Origin: Pseudomonadota bacterium
Lineage (GTDB): Bacteria; Desulfobacterota; Syntrophia; Syntrophales; UBA5619
DNA length: 22,969 nucleotides
Assembly: GCA_018896355.1 (NCBI GenBank)
Contig: JAHIMW010000045.1
Location: forward strand, 1-22,969
Direction: 5' to 3'
In this document: positions 8,383 to 15,966 of the stretch, piece by piece
How positions within the stretch are numbered: the stretch's first letter is position 1
How the letters are laid out: every line of letters starts with the position of its first letter
Translations under genes and position numbers: made by a program
Notes under the pieces: model-generated
Databases searched by the model: none
The model's input: only the letters and a program-made list of their open reading frames with translations
What the model was told of the DNA's origin: nothing

Positions 8383-8411
8383 AAGGGGGTTGACCACATG
8401 GTAATCCCCTT
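8383..8411 (+). promoter_or_regulatory. hairpin in the lnt leader
   Basis: The leader can fold as AAGGGG-G-TT-(G)-ACC, loop ACAT, GGT-AA-T-CCCCTT. That is 11 Watson-Crick pairs plus one G.U pair and one bulged G. It begins about 18 nt after the predicted transcription start and is not followed by a U-run, so it is not a classic terminator. It may stabilise the message or control translation. No known riboswitch class is recognised. Confidence 0.45.
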
Positions 8412-8466
8412 CTTGTCGTTATGGAACAGCATACCGTGAAACCCATATAGAGAATGATCGAAACGC

Positions 8467-10023
8467 TTGAAAAAATTGATAACGCATTTGAAAGCATCCT
8501 CAAATCTGATCATGGCCCTCTTGTCCGGCCTCCTTCTGTTTCTCTGCTTTCCGAAGTTTGGAAGCGGAATTCTGGCCTGGGTTGCGCTGATTCCCCTTTT
8601 TTATGCGCTTCGTGATGCCAACCCCTGGGAAGGGTTTAAAACCGGTTTTCTCGCGGGCCTGGTTGCGCACATCGGGATCTTCTACTGGATTTCCAATGTC
8701 GTCGTTCAATATGGCCATCTACCCGTTTACATGGGGATCATGGCCATGCTGCTGCTTGCCGCATACCTGAGCCTCTATACGGCCTGTTTTGCGATGGGTG
8801 TAGTCTTTCTCCGAAAAAGAGGAGGCGCCCTCTTTTTATCGGCCCCCCTGTTGTGGACCATCCTTGAATTTGCCCGTTCTCATCTCTTCACAGGCTTTCC
8901 CTGGGGAAATCTGGCCTATTCCCAATACCTCAACGAAAACATCATCCAGATCGCCGATTTAACCGGTATCTATGGAATATCATTTGCGATCGTTTTGATC
9001 AACGCGGTTCTTTACAATCTCTGGTCGCTCAGATTCAGGAAAAAGCGTCTGCCGGCGGAGATCGCGATCGCGTTCGCCGTGATAGCGGCCATCTATGGCT
9101 ATGGTCATTTTCGCACGGCTGAAATTCGGGAATCTGCTCAGAAGAAGAGTCCCGTCGAAGTGGCGCTCGTTCAGGGGAATATCGATCAGAATATCAAATG
9201 GAACGACCGCTATCAGTTGCAAACGCTGAATATCTATCGTTCGCTATCCCTACGATCCATACCTGCGGAAGGGGGAATTATCATCTGGCCGGAAACGGCG
9301 GCGCCTTTCTACTTTGAGGGTCCCAATCCGCTGCGGGCGCTCGTCGTCGATGTCGCCCGGGCGTCCGGTCGACGGCTTCTCTTCGGCAGTCCGCGTTATG
9401 ATGAGGGTGGCGGAAAGATCTCCTATATGAACAGCGCCTACATGCTCCGAGCGGACGGGACTGTTGCGGGCCGATATGACAAGGTGCATCTGGTGCCTTA
9501 TGGTGAATATGTGCCGCTGAGACGATTCTTTCCGTTCATCGGAAAGCTTGTCGTCGGGGTAGGCGACTTCCTGCCGGGAGCGGGATTCAATCCGATCGAA
9601 TGCGACGGACGCCGTATCGGCGTCCTGATCTGCTATGAAGCGATCTTTCCGGAATCCACAAGAGATTACAAACAGAAGAATGCCGATCTGCTCGTGAACA
9701 TCACCAACGATGCCTGGTTCGGAAAATCCTCAGCGCCTTTTCAGCATCTCTCCATGACGGTTTTCCGGGCGGTCGAAAACCGCCTCTACCTTGTCCGGGC
9801 GGCCAATACCGGGATCAGCGCCATCATTGATCCGACAGGGAAAATCCTCTCCCAAACGGGCCTTTTTGAAAGAACCGTTCTGAAGGGTGAGGTGAAATAC
9901 GTTGACGAAAAGACCTTTTATGCGTCATATGGCGACTTGTTTGTTTACCTGTGCGGAATCGTGTTGATCCCGTACTATTTTGTCCTACAAAGGAGAAGGA
10001 AAAATGCTGGAAGGAATTCATGA
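8467..10023 (+). CDS. lnt: apolipoprotein N-acyltransferase
   Basis: Lnt transfers an acyl chain from phospholipid to the N-terminal cysteine of diacylated lipoproteins at the periplasmic face of the inner membrane. This is the last step of lipoprotein maturation in Gram-negatives. The first ~215 residues hold several hydrophobic helices (LLSGLLLFLCFPKFGSG onward). A nitrilase-like domain follows with the catalytic triad equivalents Glu276 (WPETAAP), Lys339 (YDKVHLVPYGEY) and Cys389 (GVLICYEAIFPES). A final hydrophobic helix lies near the C-terminus. The start is unsettled: TTG 8467 gives 518 aa; ATG 8512 also fits the family N-terminus (ALLSGLLLFL); neither has a clear Shine-Dalgarno. It overlaps the start of prfB by 20 bp, so the two are translated from one message. 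Confidence 0.95.
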   Translation: MKKLITHLKASSNLIMALLSGLLLFLCFPKFGSGILAWVALIPLFYALRDANPWEGFKTGFLAGLVAHIGIFYWISNVVVQYGHLPVYMGIMAMLLLAAYLSLYTACFAMGVVFLRKRGGALFLSAPLLWTILEFARSHLFTGFPWGNLAYSQYLNENIIQIADLTGIYGISFAIVLINAVLYNLWSLRFRKKRLPAEIAIAFAVIAAIYGYGHFRTAEIRESAQKKSPVEVALVQGNIDQNIKWNDRYQLQTLNIYRSLSLRSIPAEGGIIIWPETAAPFYFEGPNPLRALVVDVARASGRRLLFGSPRYDEGGGKISYMNSAYMLRADGTVAGRYDKVHLVPYGEYVPLRRFFPFIGKLVVGVGDFLPGAGFNPIECDGRRIGVLICYEAIFPESTRDYKQKNADLLVNITNDAWFGKSSAPFQHLSMTVFRAVENRLYLVRAANTGISAIIDPTGKILSQTGLFERTVLKGEVKYVDEKTFYASYGDLFVYLCGIVLIPYYFVLQRRRKNAGRNS

Positions 10024-11093
10024 AAATCTGATCGATCTGGCCCGGAGAATCGAACATATCGGGGTCTGTCTTTGACATCCCTGAAAAAGAATTGCGTATC
10101 CGGGAGTTGGAGAAAGAATCCCTGCGCGACATTTTCTGGGATGAACCGGAAAGGGCGAGCGGGATCCTCCGGGAAAAAAGCCGGTTGACGGATGCGGTCG
10201 AGAAATGGAAACAGCAAAAGAACGGTATCGAAGATCTCCGGATTCTTTACGAAATCGCCTCCGAAGAGAATGATGATCAGACCCGGGAAGAGATCCGATC
10301 CGAGTTGGAAAGGCTCAATGCCTCCGTTCGGGTCGATGAACTGAAAATGATGCTCGGCTCCGAACAGGATCCGATGAACGCGATCCTGTCGATTCATGCG
10401 GGCGCGGGGGGAACGGAGGCGCAGGACTGGGCGGAGATGCTGCTGCGGATGTACCTGCGGTGGGCGGAGAGAAAAGGGCTCGATACCACCATCATCGATT
10501 ATCTGCCGGGTGACGAGGCCGGGATTAAAAGTGTAACCTTGACCCTCCGGGGCGAATACGCGTTCGGCTTTGCCAAGGCGGAGATCGGTATTCACAGGCT
10601 TGTGAGGATATCCCCTTTTGATGCCGGCGCCCGCCGTCACACCTCATTTGCCTCCGTCTTTGTCTATCCCGAAGTCGACGATCGGATCGTGATTGAAATC
10701 GATGAAAAGGATCTGCGCATCGACACCTACCGCTCCAGCGGCGCCGGCGGTCAGCATGTGAACAAGACCGACTCCGCTGTGAGGCTCACCCATCTGCCGA
10801 CCGGAATTGTGGTCCAGTGCCAGAACGAACGTTCGCAGCACAAAAACAAGGCGATGGCCATGAAATACCTCCGTTCCCGTATCTACGAGATGAAACTCCG
10901 GGAGCAGAACGAAAAGCTCGATGAGATCAACAAAACCAAAAAGGATATTGCCTGGGGCAGCCAGATACGCTCTTACGTGCTCCATCCGTATAGAATGGTT
11001 AAGGATCATCGGACGAACCTCGAAACCGGCAATGTCAACCGGGTTTTGGATGGCGATATCGACGATTTCATCGAGGCCTATCTGCTGCATTAA
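10004..11093 (+). CDS. prfB: peptide chain release factor 2 (programmed +1 frameshift)
   Basis: RF2 recognises UGA and UAA and triggers peptidyl-tRNA hydrolysis. Translation begins at ATG 10004 (AGGAGAAGG just upstream, inside the lnt end) and meets an in-frame TGA at 10073-10075. A +1 shift at CTT-TGA-C resumes at GAC 10074, giving 362 aa in total. The body has the RF2 stop-codon tripeptide SPF (RISPFDAGARRH) and the GGQ loop (SSGAGGQHVNKTDSAVRL) that enters the peptidyl-transferase centre, followed by the conserved NERSQHKNK. The length matches the family (~365 aa). It is co-transcribed with lnt. A start-codon-based gene finder would miss the first 23 codons and begin the gene at TTG 10092. 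Confidence 0.96.
10061..10076 (+). promoter_or_regulatory. prfB +1 recoding site
   Basis: An internal Shine-Dalgarno-like GGGG (10061-10064) precedes CTT TGA C (10070-10076) by 5 nt. This is the autoregulatory arrangement known for bacterial RF2: low RF2 lets ribosomes pause at UGA and slip from CUU to UUU. The E. coli spacing is 3 nt, so the stimulator here may be slightly weaker. Confidence 0.93.
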
Positions 11094-11226
11094 TATTATG
11101 GGGAAGGGTAAAAGTATGGTATAGGACTGCCCGGTCAGAATTGGGAAAGATCGCATGAGCTTGAGATCTCCGGAAAACGGCATTCCCATCGTTCGTGGAT
11201 TTGAACTTTACAGCAAGGAGTCGAAG

Positions 11227-13317
11227 ATGTTCCGAAATAAGATTTCGACAATCCCAATAATCCTTTTTGTCATTGGCTGGGGAGGGTTTACACTATCGTC
11301 ATGTGCGGTCTCCAAACAGGAAACGGTTAAAAACAATCCCCGCTCGTCTGTCCAGGAAGTTATTCGCGACACTACGCCGCCACAGCCCTTGCTGAGCGAA
11401 TCGGTCCCGAATCGCAAGGCGGATCTGTCGGACCAAGGCGGCGTGGGACAGCCGGTTCAGCCGTCGAACGACCCTGCGGTTGTGACAATTGTCGATATCC
11501 CCATAAATAATGACAAGTTAATAAAGGCAACCGGATCGACCGGCGCTCCTTCGCCGATCATAACGACTGATCTGTCCAAGAAGAGCAAGGCGGTAATAAA
11601 TCGTTCGATTGAGAGTCCTTCGAAATTGAGTCCTCAGGATGCACGCAGGGTGCGTGAGGAGGAGACGGAACGGGATATCATGGAAGAAGCCCTCCTGCTG
11701 TTGGATGAATCCCAGAAATCCTGGGTGAACGGTGAACTCGAAGATGCGCTTCAGATGCTGGATCAGGCGTATGCCATCCTGCTTGACACCAACGGCAATC
11801 CCGATATCATGCGGCAGAAGGACGATCTCCGTCTGATGATTTCGAAGCGGATCCTGGCCATCTACAACTCACACCAGTCCGTTGAAAATGGGAAGCGCGG
11901 GGAGATTCCGATCGTTACCAATGAGGACGTCGAAAAGGAGATCCGTCGATTTCAGACGGTCGAACGCGACTTTTTCGTCGCATCCTATCAACGGTCGAGG
12001 ATCTATCGGCCCGTGATTTTACGCGAACTAAAGAAGGCGGGTCTGCCGGAAGAGCTTTCCTGGCTGCCGCTTGTGGAAAGCGGCTACAAGATCAATGCGC
12101 TATCCTCTGCAAGGGCTCTTGGCTTATGGCAGTTCATCCCATCGACGGGCTATAAATACGGACTTAACCGGGATGACTGGGTAGACGAACGGATGGACGT
12201 CGAAAAATCCACGCGTGCGGCCATCGATTATTTCAAGGATCTGCATGCGATGTTTGGCGACTGGCTGACGGTCCTTGCCGGATACAATTGCGGTGAAGGG
12301 CGCGTCATGCGTACGATAGCCTCTCAGCACATCAATTATCTGGATCGCTTTTGGGACCTCTATCAGCGTCTTCCCAACGAAACGGCGCGGTATGTACCCC
12401 GTTTTGTGGCCACATTGCTCATTGTCAGGGATCCGCAGAAATACGGCATCGACCTCGGATTGGGAGACCCCAAAACAGATATTTTGTCTTATGAAGTGGC
12501 GGAGATCAACCGACGCATGCGCTTGCAGGATATCGCCCAGAAACTCGAAACGCCGGAAGAGATCATCTATATTCTGAACGCCGAACTCCGGCATCGAATG
12601 ACACCTGACCGACCGTATAAACTGAAGGTTCCGATCGAGAAGGCGGAGTTGCTGCTCAAGATGGCCTCTGAAATTCCATTGGGGGAGAAACCGCGCGCCT
12701 CTTCCCGGACGGTCCGCGGGGTGTCCATCAAACACAAGGTGCGATACGGGGAAACCCTGACCTCCATCGCGGATAAATATAAAACTTCCGTCGCGGCGAT
12801 CCGATCCGCGAACCGGCTGTCGAATAAACGTCTTATGGCGGGTCAGCGGTTGATTGTCCCGGTCCGCAGTGCAAAGGCATCGGGGCCTGCCGAGAAGGCA
12901 AACAAGTCCGGTCGGGCAATGAACCATCGTGTTCAAAAGGGAGATACGCTCTCCTCTCTTTCCGTGAAATATGGCGTTCCCGTTGCGGAGATCCGCAAGA
13001 TCAACGACTTGAAGAATGACACCCTGAATATCGGCCAGACGCTTCAACTTGCAACGGGTAATGAGGAAGAAACCCAGGCAAAGGAGCGGAAAAGAGCGGA
13101 GATCCCGGGGAAAAAGGAGAAAACCAAGCCGGGGACAAATCCGGTCCCGGGAAAGGTTCCCGAATCGACAGCCCCGAAGCAGTACATGGTCGAAAAGGGG
13201 GATAGTCTGAATCGGATCGCCCGGGAAAACAACATCCCGCTCAAGAGGCTGCTCAAGCTGAACCGGATGGGACAAAAAGAGATCATCCATCCGGGACAGG
13301 TGATCCTGGTTCAATAA
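11227..13317 (+). CDS. mltD: MltD-like membrane-bound lytic murein transglycosylase with three LysM domains
   Basis: 696 aa from ATG 11227, chosen because AAGGAG lies 7 nt upstream and because it yields a clean lipoprotein signal. The signal has positive residues, a hydrophobic core and lipobox LSSC with Cys26 as the acylated residue. A longer in-frame start at 11155 would bury the signal. After a low-complexity linker (27-150) comes a helical region, then the GH23/SLT domain with catalytic Glu284 (LPLVESGY), ALGLWQFIPSTG and AGYNCGEGR. Three LysM repeats follow at about 501-545, 565-612 and 651-696 (for example YGETLTSIADKYKTS), which bind peptidoglycan glycans. The enzyme cleaves murein with formation of 1,6-anhydroMurNAc. 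Its lipoprotein nature fits the neighbouring lnt. It is 133 bp after prfB; co-transcription is possible. Confidence 0.93.
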   Translation: MFRNKISTIPIILFVIGWGGFTLSSCAVSKQETVKNNPRSSVQEVIRDTTPPQPLLSESVPNRKADLSDQGGVGQPVQPSNDPAVVTIVDIPINNDKLIKATGSTGAPSPIITTDLSKKSKAVINRSIESPSKLSPQDARRVREEETERDIMEEALLLLDESQKSWVNGELEDALQMLDQAYAILLDTNGNPDIMRQKDDLRLMISKRILAIYNSHQSVENGKRGEIPIVTNEDVEKEIRRFQTVERDFFVASYQRSRIYRPVILRELKKAGLPEELSWLPLVESGYKINALSSARALGLWQFIPSTGYKYGLNRDDWVDERMDVEKSTRAAIDYFKDLHAMFGDWLTVLAGYNCGEGRVMRTIASQHINYLDRFWDLYQRLPNETARYVPRFVATLLIVRDPQKYGIDLGLGDPKTDILSYEVAEINRRMRLQDIAQKLETPEEIIYILNAELRHRMTPDRPYKLKVPIEKAELLLKMASEIPLGEKPRASSRTVRGVSIKHKVRYGETLTSIADKYKTSVAAIRSANRLSNKRLMAGQRLIVPVRSAKASGPAEKANKSGRAMNHRVQKGDTLSSLSVKYGVPVAEIRKINDLKNDTLNIGQTLQLATGNEEETQAKERKRAEIPGKKEKTKPGTNPVPGKVPESTAPKQYMVEKGDSLNRIARENNIPLKRLLKLNRMGQKEIIHPGQVILVQ

Positions 13318-13355
13318 GGCCATATTAAAATTATCTGCCCTATGCGCAACATGAA

Positions 13356-13383
13356 TTGACAAGATCAGCAATATCCGTATGAT
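13356..13383 (+). promoter_or_regulatory. orphan sigma70-type promoter downstream of mltD
   Basis: TTGACA (13356-13361, perfect), a 16-bp spacer and TATGAT (13378-13383, 5 of 6). No protein-coding gene follows on the + strand; the next 110 nt are AT-rich and contain several short inverted repeats. It may drive a small RNA or be a leftover from lost DNA. Confidence 0.5.
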
Positions 13384-13495
13384 ACAAGCAAATGTAACCG
13401 CTATTATGCTGACAGTAATGCCTCGATTTTTCGGCAAGAGTAGGGATAAGGATACCGTGTCCTTTATAGGTAATTTGTGAGATAAAGTAGCGTTG

Positions 13496-13517
13496 TTTAC
13501 AACGGATGTAAATTTTT
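13496..13517 (+). terminator. weak intrinsic-terminator-like hairpin
   Basis: TTTACA (13496-13501), loop ACGGA, TGTAAA (13507-13512), then TTTTT. The 6-bp stem is AT-rich and so weak, but its position about 110 nt after the orphan promoter would close a short transcription unit. Confidence 0.3.
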
Positions 13518-13646
13518 GTATGGAGCAGGCGGGAGCGTTGAAGTGTGGACAACTTCCTCCTCCGTCAGGCCGTAGAGGTTGTAGACCAGCCGGTCGATCC
13601 GGCGGTCGGCGTCGTCGATCTGGCGCCGGAGGTTGGTCTGGTCGGA
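13497..13646 (-). pseudogene. C-terminal scrap of a Type IIG / Eco57I-like DNA methyltransferase
   Basis: A 49-codon stretch follows the ATPase stop codon (13647-13649) in the same frame. It reads LRRQIDDADRRIDRLVYN, then LYGLTEEEVV, then a non-conserved tail to TAA 13497. The 'IDRLVYxLYGLTEEE' end is the characteristic C-terminus of large Eco57I/TaqI-like N6-adenine methyltransferase-endonucleases and related PglX-type proteins, as I recall them. There is no start, no methylase core and no room for one, so this is a leftover from a lost or replaced restriction-modification gene. It shows that this patch has turned over. Confidence 0.55.
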
Positions 13647-14774
13647 TCATGCCGACAAACCGGCAAGCCATTTTCCTGCCAAGAGAATGGAGATGCCGTC
13701 CCGCTGCTGCTCCCGTCTCAGGTTGTGGACCAGTTGGAGGGCCGACACACCGGGCATCCTTTTGGCGAAAAAGCAAAGAGAGGCGGTCGGGTCCTCCTCC
13801 GAAAGTTTGACCTCGATCAACCGCTCGGCTTTCCCCTCCCGGGTGAGCGCAAAATCGACCTCGCGGCCGTCCTTGGTTCGGACGTAATGCAGGGCGACAT
13901 CGTCCCCGGTCGTGTCCTGCAAATAATGGACATGCTTCTGCAGACATACGGCACAGGTATTCTCCAGCCTGACTCCGTCATCGCCCTTGACGAAGCCGCT
14001 GTCGTAAAAATAAACCTTCGGCTCCCGCAGGACCGCCCGCGCCACGTTGGCATGGAAGGGGCGGACGGGGAAAATGACGCAGAGGCTTTCCAGGATGTCG
14101 ATGTACCGGCGGACTGTATTCGGGGCAAGCTGAAGGTCGCCGGCCAGAGAGGTGTACGAGACGGGCGATCCCACCCGTTCCCGCAGCAGTTCCAGCAGGA
14201 GACGCATGGAGCGGATCTCCTGAACCCGGCCGAATTCGAGGATATCCTCCCGGACCAGATCCGTGTAGTACTGGTTCCGCCAGCGCGCCGCCTCCGTCTC
14301 CACCCCGGACAGGAAGGGCTCCGGGAAACCACCCAGACGGTTCAGCAGCGACAGGGCCTCGAAGGGCGCCAGGGAATCCTGCAACTCCCGGACGGAGAGG
14401 GGGTGCAGGCGGAACGGGAAATACCGGCCGGCCAGAGATTCGCCCACCTGCCGGAAGGTGTCCAGCCGGGAACTGCCGGTGATCAGGATGGCCTGACCTG
14501 CAGGGCGGGTGTCATAGATCCCCTTGATGAACATCTTCCACCCCGGCATCTTGTGAATCTCGTCGAGCACAAGCAGATCGGCATCGAGCGCCCATGCGTG
14601 GGCGCCGATGATCCGGGCATCGTCGAAATGGTCGTAGTTCAGATACTGAGGGTTTCTGAACTCGGACATCACCTCCTTGGCGAGCCAGGTCTTTCCCACC
14701 TGACGCGGTCCCGTCAGGATGACCATTTTCCTTTTCAGATCTCTATGGATGGACTCGTAAAGGTAACGTTTCAT
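13647..14774 (-). CDS. AAA-family ATPase with C-terminal DUF4143
   Basis: 375 aa from ATG 14774 (MKRYLYESIHRDLKRK), the usual family N-terminus; a longer upstream frame looks non-coding. Walker A is GPRQVGKT at 22-29 and Walker B LLVLDEIHKM follows about 40 residues later. ITGSSRLDTFR is a sensor-like segment, and GRYFPFRLHPLSVREL is the family's typical block. The C-terminal half is DUF4143, which has a winged-helix-like segment and a nuclease-like EVKLSEEDP stretch. These proteins are common, frequently transferred, and of unknown cellular role. A TTGACT box 30 nt upstream may be its -35. The gene sits between a methyltransferase scrap and broken small ORFs, consistent with an accessory island. 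Confidence 0.88.
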   Translation of the reverse strand: MKRYLYESIHRDLKRKMVILTGPRQVGKTWLAKEVMSEFRNPQYLNYDHFDDARIIGAHAWALDADLLVLDEIHKMPGWKMFIKGIYDTRPAGQAILITGSSRLDTFRQVGESLAGRYFPFRLHPLSVRELQDSLAPFEALSLLNRLGGFPEPFLSGVETEAARWRNQYYTDLVREDILEFGRVQEIRSMRLLLELLRERVGSPVSYTSLAGDLQLAPNTVRRYIDILESLCVIFPVRPFHANVARAVLREPKVYFYDSGFVKGDDGVRLENTCAVCLQKHVHYLQDTTGDDVALHYVRTKDGREVDFALTREGKAERLIEVKLSEEDPTASLCFFAKRMPGVSALQLVHNLRREQQRDGISILLAGKWLAGLSA

Positions 14775-14806
14775 GTTTGACCATCTGGCAGCATCTTGCA
14801 CAAAAG

Positions 14807-14926
14807 TCAAGACTTTTCCGCAAACGGCTGCAGAATCCGGCTCTTTCCCAGCGCCGCCTTTTTGAGGAGTTCCGTGAGCCTTCTGTTGGTAACCGGGTTC
14901 GCAAGGACGCTTTCGAAGACGGCCAT
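14807..14926 (-). other. 39-codon ORF, possible gene remnant
   Basis: From ATG 14926 to TGA 14807 the frame reads MAVFESVLANPVTNRRLTEL, then a basic helical tail ending in FAEKS. Composition looks protein-like and AAGG lies 4 nt upstream of the ATG, but a TAA closes the frame just before it. I do not recognise the family. It may be the tail of a lost gene upstream of the ATPase. Confidence 0.25.
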
Positions 14927-15080
14927 CGGGCCTTAAAGACACAACGGTGTGAGCAGTTGCAGGAGAAGTCATTTCCTTACCACATTCTCAGTTTCCCCAG
15001 CATCTTGGCTCACGCCCCCAACTCCTATCGCTTGCCCTGATCATGATAATACGCACGAAGAGAGGGGCCAGGGGCTGCAA

Positions 15081-15253
15081 CTACCGTGACGGTCTTTTCA
15101 GTGAGTTCAGTCCGTTTAATAAATCCGATAATATCTTGATGGTTTCAGGGGAAGATGCGTTGATGTCCTCAATGCGTTGTTAACAGGTGCCATAAGGTTG
15201 TTGTGGGTCTCGTGTTTTTTCCAGGGTTTTCCGGGCATCCACGTGTAGGGCAT
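15081..15253 (-). pseudogene. small protein gene with apparent frameshift
   Basis: ATG 15253 has an excellent ribosome site (ACGGAGG, 8-nt spacing) and starts MPYTWMPGKPWKKHETHNNL. This frame ends at TAA 15116 after 45 residues in a poor tail. A second frame, beginning near 15160, reads EDINASSPETIKILSDLLNG and continues to TAG 15081, which looks far more protein-like. Joining the two with one indel near 15165 gives a protein of about 56 residues. I do not recognise the family. The upstream palindrome covers the ribosome site (see 15255-15296). It may be a genuine small regulator that has decayed, or the second segment may be chance. Confidence 0.4.
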
Positions 15254-15254
15254 T

Positions 15255-15296
15255 GGCAAATCCTCCGTAATATTAGTTAGTTACGGAGGTTTTGCC
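15255..15296 (-). promoter_or_regulatory. 42-bp palindrome covering the ribosome site of the small ORF
   Basis: Arms GGCAAA-T-CCTCCGTAA (15255-15270) and TTACGGAGG-T-TTTGCC (15281-15296) match at 15 of 16 positions around a 10-nt loop. On the minus-strand transcript the right-hand stem contains GGAGG, the Shine-Dalgarno of the ORF at 15253, and ends one base before its ATG. Pairing would hide that site. It could equally be a DNA operator. On the + strand it resembles a terminator followed by TTTT, but no + strand gene precedes it. Confidence 0.55.
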
Positions 15297-15374
15297 CCAT
15301 TAAATGCCTGAAATGTCAAGCATTATTTTAACATTTGCGAATATTTTTTTTAAAGCCTCTTGCCGTTGACACTT

Positions 15375-15429
15375 AAAAGTATTCGACACTTACATGCAAG
15401 TTTCTAACCGGACATTGCTGAATACTTTT
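15375..15429. repeat. nested inverted and direct repeats upstream of the small ORF
   Basis: Perfect 10-bp arms AAAAGTATTC (15375-15384) and GAATACTTTT (15420-15429) lie 35 bp apart. Between them is a near-palindrome ACTTACATGCAAGT (15388-15401). A direct repeat GACACTTA occurs at 15368-15375 and 15385-15392. They fill the 160 bp between the ybeY stop and the small ORF, along with a minus-strand TTGACA near 15315. An operator cluster, or hairpins ending the ybeY message, are both possible. Confidence 0.4.
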
Positions 15430-15455
15430 GGCAGATAGCCTAAGGCCGGTCATGA

Positions 15456-15908
15456 TCAATCGAGATGGTAATGCATTCGGAGGAAAAAGAGTTCCCGCTC
15501 CAACTTTTTCATTTTTTCCGCTTCGGAGCTTTCTACGTTTTCATGGTTGTATCCCAAGAGATGGAGAAGACCGTGGATCAGTAGAAATTCAACTTCATCC
15601 ATAAAATCGATATCACAGGCCATGGCGTCTCGGGCAGCCGTTTCGACGGAAAGGATGATATCCCCCAGAATCTCCGGATGGACCTCTCCGAATGCCCCTT
15701 CCGCCATCGCAAAAGAGATCACGTTGGTCGGACGATCCCTTTGAAGATAATTCTTGTTGATCTCCCGGATCTGATCGTCATCGACGAGAAGAAGGCTGAC
15801 TTCGCTATCTTTGAAGCCGAGTTCTTTCAGAAGCCGCTTCAGGCTTCGTCGCACCCTGCCGACATCCACGGTAAGTAGTTTCTGCCGATTTTGGATTAAA
15901 ATGGACAT
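15456..15908 (-). CDS. ybeY: endoribonuclease YbeY
   Basis: 150 aa, normal length. YbeY is a zinc-dependent single-strand-specific endoribonuclease needed for 16S rRNA 3' maturation and ribosome quality control in the cytosol. The metal-binding signature H-x3-H-x5-H is HGLLHLLGYNH with His112, His116 and His122. The upstream family block RPTNVISFAM is at 59-68. It lies 58 bp downstream of phoH on the same strand, the usual phoH(ybeZ)-ybeY pairing. Confidence 0.96.
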   Translation of the reverse strand: MSILIQNRQKLLTVDVGRVRRSLKRLLKELGFKDSEVSLLLVDDDQIREINKNYLQRDRPTNVISFAMAEGAFGEVHPEILGDIILSVETAARDAMACDIDFMDEVEFLLIHGLLHLLGYNHENVESSEAEKMKKLERELFFLRMHYHLD

Positions 15909-15966
15909 CTTCTGTCCTTCTTAAGCAAGCTCAATAAAGTTATCCCACGATAAAGCGCCACATCTG

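Noticed and set aside
8367..8393. 8-codon leader peptide ORF before lnt
   Set aside because: The ATG falls at the predicted transcription start with no ribosome site and no informative codon run.
11155..11226. earlier in-frame ATG for the transglycosylase
   Set aside because: It lacks a ribosome site and would displace the lipoprotein signal; ATG 11227 has AAGGAG at 7 nt.
13340..13552. 70-codon minus-strand ORF in the AT-rich gap
   Set aside because: No ribosome site, no recognisable motif, and it overlaps the methyltransferase scrap in another frame.
12124..13947. 607-codon open frame on the minus strand
   Set aside because: It is antisense to the transglycosylase LysM region and runs across the ATPase end; no recognisable domains.
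13545..14780. 411-codon open frame on the + strand
   Set aside because: It is antisense to the AAA/DUF4143 ATPase, which has clear Walker motifs on the minus strand.
14775..14972. N-terminal extension of the ATPase by 66 residues
   Set aside because: The extension is basic, Pro-rich and non-conserved in style, while MKRYLYES at 14774 is the normal family start.
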